Of a stretch of 64,000 nt of DNA, positions 53,901 to 64,000 are shown one piece after another. How positions within the stretch are numbered: the first letter of the stretch is position 1; each line of letters begins with the position of its first letter. A program made the translations under genes and the position numbers. Under the pieces are notes generated by a model. It ran no database searches. It saw only the letters and a list, made by a program, of their open reading frames with translations, and was not told where the DNA came from. Origin of the DNA: Schistosoma haematobium (Eukaryota > Platyhelminthes > Trematoda > Strigeidida > Schistosomatidae); contig NC_067196.1 of the NCBI RefSeq assembly GCF_000699445.3, positions 80,032,364 through 80,096,363 of the forward strand, read 5' to 3'.

Positions 53901-56542
53901 TTTAATAGAAAATAACACGAACCTTATGGAATTAACCCACAGGATAACGAAGATGTGCAACCTCATTAGTAAGTGCCCTTCATTGAGTTATGCGTTCCAT
54001 TTATTTTCAAGGAGTGGCTACTCGCTCCGTGCAAGACTGAATGAAATAAGGAAAAAGTGTTGAGAAACGTCCTGATCCAGAGAAGTCGAGAATTAATGTA
54101 AATAAGGAATTATATCAGTACAAAGCATGTCAATTACTGAGAACTGAAATGAGTACAGAAGTTCATCAAATAGTCAAATTGTCAGAAAGTACGTATTCAA
54201 TCACAGGTCTCATTGAGAGGTATGCTATGGACACGGAAGTGATGTGATTCAACTGCTCTTTTCAGATATGAAATTCAGTTATCATGTTAACATCTGATCA
54301 ACTGCACTCTTGAGTCCAAATCAGTTGTTGTGAATTAAGTTGGGTTTTGTTCAGTGAGTATTCAAACATTGGTCAATTATTACAACGAAGTGAAATAATA
54401 AAACATATGAGTCAAATATGAATAAATCATAAAGAATTTTACTCGGTCGTTAACTACTTGTTACACATTCTATTTTGTTTCATCTTCGCACCCAGTTATT
54501 AAATTTTATTCACGTCTTCCATTTAATGCAGTCGATCATCCTTAAAACAACCCTAGCAATACATTATCCAATACCGTAGACCAAGAGATTAACAGTAGAA
54601 ATGATTCGTTTTAAAATGTAGATCTTTATGCAACCATATAGAGTAGTGACAGTAAAGACATGGCTGAAGTGAACGTCTCTGAGCCAAGTACAGAATTAGA
54701 CGATACCAATGTTGGTGTTTGTGCTAAATGTTATTTGTTCCAGCCGTAGAGCATCGAAGACGGTTCTCGTTTGAGATCCAGGAGTGACTTTGTTTGTTCT
54801 GCAAGGACAACTGGGGGTGAGTTCCTATGTATGAAGTGTAATGTTACGATATGTATTCTTGGGTGTAATTTGTAGTTGTTGTTTTCATATTATTTTTAAA
54901 AAATGATGATAAAATATTTTGATAATCTTAATTAATAAGTTGGATAACATCGACGTAAGGACCAAATTCTGTAATATAAATATGTATAGTAATGTTGACT
55001 AATTTACTGACTAAAAATATCGAATTATTTTGTAAAAACCATTTCAAGACAACGATTACGAATTAGAGTTAATTAACAACTAAGTATATTTCTCTCACAG
55101 ACAGTGATTAAACATGCATATTACATTTTGTCACCATGGTGAGCTCCACGCTAATCTGCTAATTGTATTTTTTCGTGAAATTACTCGCCTTACGATAAAC
55201 TGTCTCACTGAGTCACTTACTAGTTTCATTGATCTTATCCACAGCTGAAGGTATAGTAACTCACCAATTCAAACCACATGCCTGTGTACAAAAAATCTCC
55301 ATCCCTTATTGTTTTTTTTATGGTCAGACTTCATAAAGAACAAGTGATGAATGAGTTATTAACGTAAATTCTCCGTTTGATTTCGTAAACTCTACTTAGG
55401 ATAACCTCGTTTGGGTGACGGAGATAATTAAAATATCAAATACTAATTAAGTTGAAAGAACTTATTTCAGACAACATTATTCAGACAGACGATGTGCGAT
55501 GCAAAGTGGAAAGACTGATGCCTCAAATCAATGAGTAAATGGTGATCAGCATTTACAAGCATAAGACCGATACAAGTTAACATTTAGACACATGCGCACC
55601 AGCATACATACAGAAATAAAACGTCCTCAAGGTTACAAGTGGGCAATTGACAAGGTCAAACATAAGGGTGATGGGACAAATAGGATGATTATAATAATAT
55701 ATGTATTGAAGGATAAGAATAAATCACGTAGGCGTAGCTTCAAATTTGACATTATTGAATAGATGATTTTCATCACTGAAACGTTGTGATTCTTTTTATT
55801 GTTCAGTTGTACCTGGCTTGAGTGCGGTAGGTAAGAGACACTTTACTCATAAATTTTAGGAAAGTAATAATTCTCACTTGTTTTATTTATTAGGTCAATT
55901 TATTTTCATGTAAACTAATAACTATGACAATAATAAACCTGTGTGTGTGTGTTAAGAGTGAATTTGCCAGTTTTGTCCAACCTATTTGCATGTACAGTGT
56001 ATTCACAATTCTTATCCTATATTATACCATTTTGGCATCGTACATTTTTCCTCTGTCCAATAGTTAGCAAATAACCAGTTATAAATGTCATCTGTTATTT
56101 TTTATCTCATTTGTATGTCTAGTCACTCAATCGACATTTGAGCCATAGTCAAATTTATTCTTAGAGGAATAATCTAAAAATGTCTACATATGACTGGAAA
56201 AACGTAATCCCTTGTCTACATGATTGATAACGATCATTATTATTCACTTTAATATATTCTATTCTGATTCCACAATTATATATCCAAATTAATAACCCAA
56301 AAAGTGGTTAGGTTTAAAGCAAAATACATCGTTTAGAAGAATAACGTATACATTTCCGATAAGTCGTAGAATTTCAGCTAACCATTTAACAATCAAATGA
56401 TACGAAGAGTTATTCATATAACGTTTTGGAAGTATGAACTTTTAGGAGTCTTTATAGTTTTAGTATAATGCATTCCGACGGTCCAAGATATTCATGTAGG
56501 TCACAACTGATAATAGACTCATCTTTTATCATTCTTAGGATT
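50961..56542. other. Intergenic, nothing firmly recognised
   Basis: AT-rich. 52930-54010 is less AT-rich and has modest reading frames on both strands (53382-53663 plus, 53581-53892 minus) without any domain I recognise. It may be a decayed repeat. 54640-54840 also has a repeat-like texture. No exon structure supported. Confidence 0.45.
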
Positions 56543-56870
56543 TTAATTAACATCTGATCCTTTTTCTTTAGTTGCGTCATTTTGAATTATTTCTTTAGAC
56601 AATTTATCAGCATCCGATAATATCGAGGATAGTTTAATAACGTAGTTGAGAAAATCCAAAAGGACAGTACTTGCTTCCTTATCTGCATGATCCAACACAA
56701 AATCCCGATTTCTTAGAAAACCAAATAAATGAGATTTATGTTCCTTTGTGAGTAATCGTCTAGTTTTAGGTATTATCCTACGCATCATTTAGACGATCTA
56801 CAGGAATTGTTTTGAATTGCTCATAATCGAGAGGAGAATTTTCTTCTCTGAATTCTCTTTATTTTTATCC
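56543..56870 (-). other. Unidentified protein-like patch, possible exon or retrocopy remnant
   Basis: On the - strand an 81-codon frame starts at ATG 56788 (MMRRIIPKTRRLLTKEHKS...) with a protein-like mix of charged and hydrophobic residues, including VLLDFLNYVIKLSSILSDA, a likely amphipathic helix. Immediately upstream another frame reads EENSPLDYEQFKTIPVDRL, equally protein-like, and ends where the first begins. This could be one coding stretch with a frameshift, or coincidence. No known family recognised, no clear splice sites. Confidence 0.3.
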
Positions 56871-57126
56871 TATCACAATGAAATAGATTGTACACCATAA
56901 TTGCATAATAAGTAAACAGTACTAGTTGATAGTAAGAAAATAGATGTACTAGTAGTAGTGATAAGAATAATAAAATAACGAAAGTTCTAGTTTTAATGGG
57001 ATGTGAAACAATCGCTTACATTCTGTTGCATTACAAAAATAAACTTTTAATGTTTGATCTCATTGTTATCTGGTTGCTTTTCATAAGTTTGCGTTGCATA
57101 TCATACGTCATGAACTCTAGGTTGCG

Positions 57127-57180
57127 GGTACATCCATCTGTCGAGTCCCAAATAGGACGAAACGCGTGTCCTGGCTTCCA
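57127..57180 (+). ncRNA. Hammerhead ribozyme (schistosome Sm-alpha), mutated core
   Basis: GTACATCCAT, CTGTCGA, GTCCCAAATAGGAC, GAAA, CGCGTGTC, CTGG. Stem II GTCC/GGAC is perfect. The core has T where the invariant A6 should be, so cleavage is probably lost. Confidence 0.82.
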
Positions 57181-57330
57181 CTACTAGTTACCATCATCTC
57201 TACCAATAATGCTTGTGACTGAAGGTAATATCGAGGCAATCTGCACATGGTGAACATATTTCAATAAGATAATGATCAATTGCAGTTTTAAACATCAATG
57301 AGAATATTCAAACAACCAGTAAAAAAATTA
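57127..57330 (+). mobile_element. Sm-alpha-type retroposon, 5'-truncated
   Basis: Begins at the hammerhead and continues through GGTAATATCGAGGCAATCTG and ATGATCAATTGCAGTTTTAA, as in the other copies, ending near AACAACCAGTAAAAAA. The tRNA-like part is absent. Confidence 0.78.
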
Positions 57331-57349
57331 ATCTAAATGAATACTTCAA

Positions 57350-57870
57350 ATAGGTGTCCCAAGATAGGGCTGCGTGACCATTTTCAAACCAAGCTGGGGA
57401 TGTTCACTCATTCCTTAGTAAAGTGACTTGGTAGTACGCCCACTATAGGTATCTCTGCAGGAGCAGCTGAATTCGTAGATACACATCAAAGAGGTAAACT
57501 CAGGTAACTTGTCCTTTGTTTGAGTACATATCACTGGTCTGCTAGAAAACATCAATGCAGAATTAGATGCGTAGAATTTCCTATTAACTGCCGTCGCTAA
57601 TCTATCATGCAGGATATTCGCTAGCCGAACCCCCGTTTAACTGTCGTTTTGGAAGAAGCTTCACATAACTAGTCAATATCTCCGACTTATTTTTTACCCT
57701 CATACATGAACTTCTCTAAAATCTCGGGTAGCCTATCTCAATCAGTATTTTATGAAGAAACTCCAACTCCTTCTTTATGATATCAGTCGACCAGATCTTT
57801 ATTGCTCTGCTTGTGAGGCATCTAACCGCATTTCGTTTACGATGAATGAGTGTATAATCATAGAACTGTG
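57350..57870 (-). pseudogene. Remnant of a second Penelope-like lineage
   Basis: On the - strand: HRKRNAVRCLTSRAIKIWST, then ELEFLHKILIEIGYP (the helical linker after RT that ends in NGYP or NNYP in PLEs), a decayed stretch, then DKLPEFTSLMCIYEFSCSCR and DTYSGRTTKSL, followed by MSEHPQ. The last part is a GIY-YIG endonuclease (IYEFSCSC, YxGRTTxSL, EH). It differs clearly from the element at 17634 ([16 protein letters not shown]). Several stops and shifts. A foldback-arm fragment (57880-57930) borders it. Confidence 0.7.
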
Positions 57871-57879
57871 TGTATCAGC

Positions 57880-57930
57880 ATGGTCTAACTTCAACTGACT
57901 CATGATCTCAATTATTGAAATTAATAATAT
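57880..57930 (+). mobile_element. Foldback retroposon arm fragment
   Basis: GCATGGTCTAACTTCAACTG, then ACTCATGATCTCAATTATTG matches the terminal part of the right arm. Confidence 0.55.
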
Positions 57931-58589
57931 TATATTGAGTTAAAGTATTCACGTTTTAGAAATTTCAGTCATATAAGAATATATCCCTCGATATTCAATG
58001 ATAATAGATGCGAAATTCGTCTCTGAAGATTCGCAGACACAGTCTATACTGAACACTTGTTTAAACATCTTCAGATGTCGCTTTTGTATAGAGTAAGAAT
58101 ATGAGACACTGTGGATTGGGTGAACTATTTGTACAAGTAAACAATGTACGCATCCTCGTTTCATTTAAAGCGAAATTGCAACACACTATCCTACTATTCG
58201 CTACACCTATACTTTTAAATAATTAGCTAAACGATTATTACGTCATTATGGTATTATCATGATGAGCGATTGCCCAACTACATTGGATTACTCTATTTTG
58301 CATTATTACTTTCGAACATATATACACACAGTGCTCTTAAATAAGTTTATACATACATTTTTTATCCTCATCTTTTAATTGTTATGATTTCGGTCACGTT
58401 TCAAAATTTTACCTAGGCTTCAAAAACTAGACTATATCAAAGACATTTGTTAATAATTATGTGGAAAATTGCAATTTCGGGTTATATGTTGCTAATGAGA
58501 AACCGTGAAATAAAATGAATGAACGTTGTTGTTCTTGCTTGGTTTTAATTTATCATTGGATCTTGTCATATGAGATTATTACATCGGCA
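57931..58589. other. Intergenic, nothing recognised
   Basis: AT-rich. The 71-codon - strand frame at 57949-58164 starts with ATG but shows no domain. Confidence 0.45.
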
Positions 58590-59708
58590 TCCAGTTCATT
58601 CAACTCCTCTTGTAGCTCTTCTAGGGTTACTGCCGGACCCAAAACAGGTAAAAGAATGGGGTAGGCAACCCCATCTCGTAGAAAACAATTTTGCTAAAAA
58701 AAAACCTAACCAGAACAAACACTTTAAACTCTGTCCTCCTAGTTAAACGGTCTTCATTCAAAAGAATTATGACGAATCATAGTAAAAGCCGAGATTCTTC
58801 GGAAGTCACGAGGCCAATGCCCCTTCTAACAACCAGAGCAACAATTAATATAGGTACGTGGAATGTCCGGACAATGTAGGAGACCGGAACGACCAATCGA
58901 ATAGATCAGAAAATGAGGAGATGCAACTTGACGGTTCCCAGAACAAGTGAAAACCATTAGAAGAAAGCTGAACAGAAAACGTTAGATTCCAAAGAGGTGC
59001 TTTTGAACTCTGATCACGAAGAAGAAAATGCCTTACACATAATGAGCTTCACTGATAATGTCTAAAGAAGCACGAAATGCACTTATTGGATGGGAACCTC
59101 ATGGATCGAAAACCATGAAAACGTCATTCGAAGAAAGGAGTATGGAATGACAATGAGTGTTATCCAGTGCTATGCACCCACCAATGATAGAAATGAAGAC
59201 GACAAGGATCAGTTTTATGAGAGACCGTAATCGATTGTAGAGAAGTGATCAGACCATCCTGACGTGAGACGTAAACACCAAAGTCATAATGGACAACACG
59301 GGATATGAAGATATCATGAGACGAGATCAATTGAATGGGAGAAAGGAGTTAGAATAATGAGATATTCAAATTTATGTGCATTCGACAATAGCTTACTGTG
59401 AGAGAGAACAATTCAGCTTCCAGTTGAAGAGGAAATTAGGAAAAGTTGTTGGAAGTGTATAGGACATACATTTAGGAAATCATCAAACTGCATCACGACG
59501 CAAGCGTCATCTTGGTATCCTGAAGGAAGACGGAAAAAACTAAAGAAGAAGAAGACCAAAGAACACATTGTGTCGAGAATTGTAAGCAGACATAAAAAGG
59601 ATGAATAGCAATTGGAAACAAGTGAGAAATATTTCCCTGAACAGATATGGTTTGAGAATGCTGGTAAGTGCCTATACTCCTCCATAATAGATAACAGGCG
59701 TAAGTAAC
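58590..59708 (+). mobile_element. RTE-like LINE (family B), endonuclease kept, RT deleted
   Basis: 5' UTR (GTAGCTCTTCTAGGGTTACT onward) leads to the endonuclease start at 58836 (ATTAATATAGGTACGTGGAA). The endonuclease runs to about 59395 and is joined directly to the C-terminal end of the polyprotein (GAAGAGGAAATTAGGAAAAG), ending ACAGGCGTAAGTAACT. All RT motifs are missing. The frame opens MLKKNLTRTNTLN..., then [22 protein letters not shown], and stops soon after. Confidence 0.8.
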
Positions 59709-62700
59709 TAATCAAATTTATTCGCCAAATTCTTAATAATTTTAATGTACTGATGTCCACATTTTGTTGACTTTCCACATCAAGTGAGTTTTATTCCCAT
59801 AATACACAGGATTAACTATGAAACGTGTTTTAACAAGCGTTTAGCATTGACTTGTTTCAAACCTCATTCTTCTTTGATAATCAACACTTTCATTGTTGAA
59901 TTGCTAGCACACACTAGTATTCTGTCTGTTCGTGGATAGAAGCTAAATATGATTAATCGTCTTCATTCATTAATAAGTTTGGTTACTTAAAAATTTTACT
60001 TCTCCAATTATGTGAACCGGCTGAGGCAACTTTTACAAACTATGATGAGAATCGTTCAACGAAAATTATCCATTTTCCATGGAACCTAACCAATTAGACT
60101 GGAATAAAAAGCTTGCGCATTGATCAAATTGTGACTATTTTGTCTACATTCTATTCCTCATCATTTCGCCCCGTAGGAAACTTCAGACCAAATTTCATGA
60201 TTTGATTAGTAAGGCTTTGATTGGTTTACTGCGGAATTTTATTAACAGTGTCAATTTTTCGAAGTCTACAATCATTTAAAACGTACATAAAAGATATTTC
60301 TCGATTTCCCTATAAAACTCAGAACACTTCAAAAAATCAATCGTGACCCGAACAACAGACGTTTTTCAATTCATTTGTCTTATCTCCACAAAACTCATTC
60401 TGATTATAGTAGCATTGTCAGGACAATATTATTTAAGCCAATCAATGTTCATCATTATCTGTTGTTGTATAATCATGTCCATAAAAATGTTTAATTTATG
60501 TCTGTATATGTGTGTACACATGGGTTACATATGACCAAATGTTATTTGGTATTTAAAGCCTCAAATACTATTGACTATCACTTTAATGGCGTCAACTATA
60601 TTGCGTAAATTTTATCAACAGTCTGTAAGTGTTATTTTTATATGATTTCATTCATTATATTTACTGAATAACTAACAGTACGTTTGATGTGCTTAAAATA
60701 TGGGATAATATTTACATTCAGTAGATTGAAACTGAACTACCTCGTTGTGCTATTTTTTATTTCGTTAATATGTTAATCAGATTGTAGTGGAATACCTTCG
60801 AAATATTTCCTGTACTTTGTACAACAGTTGTTTTGATAACCTTTATCATTATGGCATAACACAGATCAAACGACTAATAAGCACACGATGAATGGATAGG
60901 AATGAAGATGTACATATACGTAAGCATGCAAATGAGTCATCGCGCGCTTTGAACAACTAACATTTAAGCTAGATCCAAAGAGGGTAGTTAATTAGTATCG
61001 TGATTCAAAGTTAGAAGTTAGGGTTTGGAATCAGAGATAGGATTTTCATCATGGACTGATATCGGCTATAATGCAAAATTGCTATTTGACTATAATAATA
61101 AATGAATTTTGAACCATAATCCAAGACTCACTATCTTGAATCTGATTGGTTCGTCCACTCATAATTTCTCCCTATATGTAGAAATTACCTATAAATACAA
61201 TTATGCAGCTAAATAAATAATATCGTCTAAAAGAATGCTTTTGTTCCTCGTTGAAATGTTTTCATTCTTTCTTTCAATGAATAAATGGGTTTCTTTAGTC
61301 GTTAGAATATTCTTTGCATGATTACTTGACCGAGCTCTCTTAAATGACTTGATACTGTGAGTGTTTCCGTACTTAGATAATGTTGCTGTTTCTATAGTAA
61401 TCTTATTTTCTACTAATAAGTTCCACTGCATACGTATTTTAACGTATATATTTGGAATAGAATATTGTTAGAAATAGCATTAATATTACACTGATTATGT
61501 CTTCACTGACTAATACTAATTCTAAATTGAGAGGCTGTAAACTCCACTATACCCGTTATCTTTTATTAGATAAAGATTAAAATGAATTATTTACCTTTTA
61601 ACATTTCCACTTGAAGGTAAACTTTGTGATTGGAATTTTTAAAATCTCATCTCTTCATTTAGTCCCAGTCAATTAAGATATTTTCTTATGCAAACAAATT
61701 TACTTTGCTTTAAATGATCATATCAACTCTATTTGACCTAGGCAACGATATCACAGTCTGTCTTTACTAATAGTTTTTATCTATCAGTAATAAAAAATAA
61801 GTCGTTTACAAAAGGTCAAGTTGTTATCACTTTGTTCGTGTCATCCTTACAAGAAATGTTTTATTTAAGCGCCAAGCATGTGCCGTCAATAGTGATCTTT
61901 TCTAGCATTCTCACCATTTCATTGCAGATATATAATCTGATTGTTTGTTCACTTTCAGAGCAATTCTAGAGGACAATGTTATATTTAATTAGAATAAAAA
62001 GAAACCACATGTAACGTGTGTAGCATATCTTTAGCCACTGAAGAAATAGTTCAAAATGACGGAGACTTTTGTATTAGCAAAATCATTACTATGAATTGTG
62101 CACCAAATTTATTTGCTGGGCGTACTTTAATGAGTGATTGGTTTAAGATATGGTTAACATTTCAGAAATAAAATGTGAACGATAACTTTGATTGTCAGGA
62201 ATACTAATATTACGTTTAGTAGAAGTATTACTTGCTTAGTTACACATGTTACTGTTTATGGAGCAATGGCGAGGGGTGAATACGAATCTCTCTCGGATTT
62301 TGGCGTTTTCAATAATAACTTTTTGCTGTATAGTACTTTGAACTGCGATTCAAATTTCTCTTCCCAAACAAGGTTATTTGAATCTTGTCAGATGCCAGAA
62401 TTATTGTAGGTCTTAATATACTGTGACTTTTACAGTAGTTTTGGAATTTCACGGGATATCCATTCTCCATCAGTGTTTCGCTTAATAGCCTCACCTCACC
62501 TCAAATAGTATTATCTACACAAATGAGGTCGATTTCATTAAATCGCTTCTTTATGAAGTCATGTTTTTATAAAGCCGCACACTAACAGTGAAAAAGAAAA
62601 TACTGCCTCTTCATGTATTGTGTTATTAATATCGTATAGTACCAATAAAGTTCACATCCTCACTGCATCATTCCGAAATATCTGATTTTTAATGATTATC

Positions 62701-64000
62701 TGATTTCTCCTCGTGTTCCCGATCGCTTTCAAGATATAGTGTGTACAATAAATATCGAATTTAACCTCATATTAAATTATCACATATAAAAAAGTCTACG
62801 GTCTTTTTTGACATTAAAAATGACTATATGATTCTTACTTGACGTTTATCAAGAAGAAAGTAGTCTGGAAATACTAATATTATGTTATCTTAAAACAAAA
62901 TTGAATTTTAGTGGATACTAAATAACAATCGGGAAATAAATTCACTAAATCATATTCATTGCTAGTGTGACATTTTAGTTGCAAATAACTAAGAATGCAT
63001 TGTTACAGGGGCTGAAAATTGATAACATTTCCAATTTTTCTAATAGAACAATACCTACATGGGTTCTATGAAAAACAACGTGAATAATTTCAATAATTTC
63101 TTAGCATTAACCTCTGTTCTTTCATAACGGCCTTGAGTAGTTACTTAATTCGATAACAAGTAAAGAAAACTATTCTGAAATATACAAATGTCTTATAGAT
63201 CGTTCAGAGGAACTGAAATCCACTTTCGTATATGACTTATTTTGACGTGAACCAATCAATGTTCTGACGTAAATCAATGAATTATGAAACCTATTGTAGT
63301 GTTCGTATAAGGTTACTGGGTAATGTTTACACTATACATCAAATTAGGTTATGTAAACTACGAGACTGTTACAAACTTACTGTGTAGAAATGAATTAACC
63401 TTAAGGAGTGCATGGCTATGATTCAGTTCTCTATGGAGTAAGGAGAGAACATGGTTGGACAATTTCAGGCGACAATACAACGTTCGTCAAATGGGTTCCT
63501 AGTTTGTCAAATGCTTAACTACAAACATATTTTTATGGTACTATCGTGAATACTGTAAGTATTATACATAACAACAATACCTTCAAGCTAAGAAACCATT
63601 TCTGAATTGATTACTATCTATTTTTCCACCATTTTTAAATCTACGCTTATCAGTATATGATAAAAAAAAAACGTTTACCCCTAGATTTGTTGCTTTTTCT
63701 AGTATACTGTTCTGGAAAAAAGCCTTCCTCGCGATAAATAAATTCTTTCCGTAAAAACGTGTAGTGCACGGGAAACTAACAAAATTTCGTTTAAATCTAT
63801 TATCTTATTGTCAATAGTTAAATATCTAGAAGGTGAATCAGGCACAGAAACTTTTATTACACAGAGATTTGTTAACTAGAGTTACAAATAACAATCTTTA
63901 CTGAAGTAGAGTTTATATAATAGTTCGTTAAAACTTGATATTATTTTAAAACACAGTTATCGTCGTTAAGTATATAAGATAATATTTTGAAGTAGATCGA
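59709..64000. other. Intergenic, nothing recognised
   Basis: AT-rich throughout. Short frames (for example 60343-60534, 61201-61431, 62188-62409) show no domain, no exon-like conservation cue and no shared repeat that I could find within the window. Confidence 0.5.

Noticed and set aside
55765..55830. GAAACGTTG motif as a possible further PLE hammerhead
   Set aside because: GAAACGTTG is there, but no CUGANGA with a pairing stem II precedes it.
1..64000. CRISPR arrays, operons, Shine-Dalgarno sites, bacterial terminators
   Set aside because: The window is eukaryotic, with spliced exons and retroelements. No regularly spaced short repeats with unique spacers were seen.

Overview
The window is AT-rich eukaryotic DNA, almost certainly from a blood fluke (Schistosoma). 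Three things point there. It carries several copies of the hammerhead-ribozyme retroposon known from schistosomes (the Sm-alpha type), it has RTE-like and Penelope-like retroelements of the kind common in schistosome genomes, and its one host gene has short exons split by introns of 1 to 6 kb crowded with repeats.

The host gene is on the + strand, from before base 1 to the stop codon at 41810-41812. Fourteen exons can be joined without breaking frame and give the last 1193 residues of a DAPK1-type death-associated protein kinase. Six exons encode ankyrin repeats, at 536, 5277, 6818, 10994, 12824 and 14102. Five exons, from 16389 to 30298, encode the ROC GTPase-like domain with P-loop, WDFSG and THAD motifs. 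Exons at 32336 and 34439 encode the COR-like region. A large last exon, 40778-41812, encodes the end of that region, an acidic insert and a divergent death domain. The kinase and calmodulin-binding parts and the first ankyrin repeats must lie upstream of the window.

The introns hold the mobile DNA. The intron at 16576-22748 contains a nearly intact Penelope-like element on the - strand (reverse transcriptase plus GIY-YIG endonuclease, one frameshift) with a hammerhead-like motif beyond its 3' end, and an Sm-alpha copy with a 15-bp target-site duplication. Other introns carry tRNA-like foldback retroposons, several with 11-13-bp target-site duplications, 5'-truncated, inverted or internally deleted RTE-like LINEs, and solo LTRs. 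The last intron (35489-40777) holds a rearranged LINE and two LTR-like insertions.

From 41813 to 64000 I see no convincing host gene. This part contains a decayed RTE-like LINE (43670-46035), a GC-rich repeat (47395-47925), a solo-LTR-like repeat (48284-48566), two further Sm-alpha copies, a remnant of a second Penelope-like lineage (57350-57870), an internally deleted LINE (58590-59708), and one short unexplained protein-like patch (56543-56870). Elsewhere it is AT-rich sequence in which I recognise nothing.
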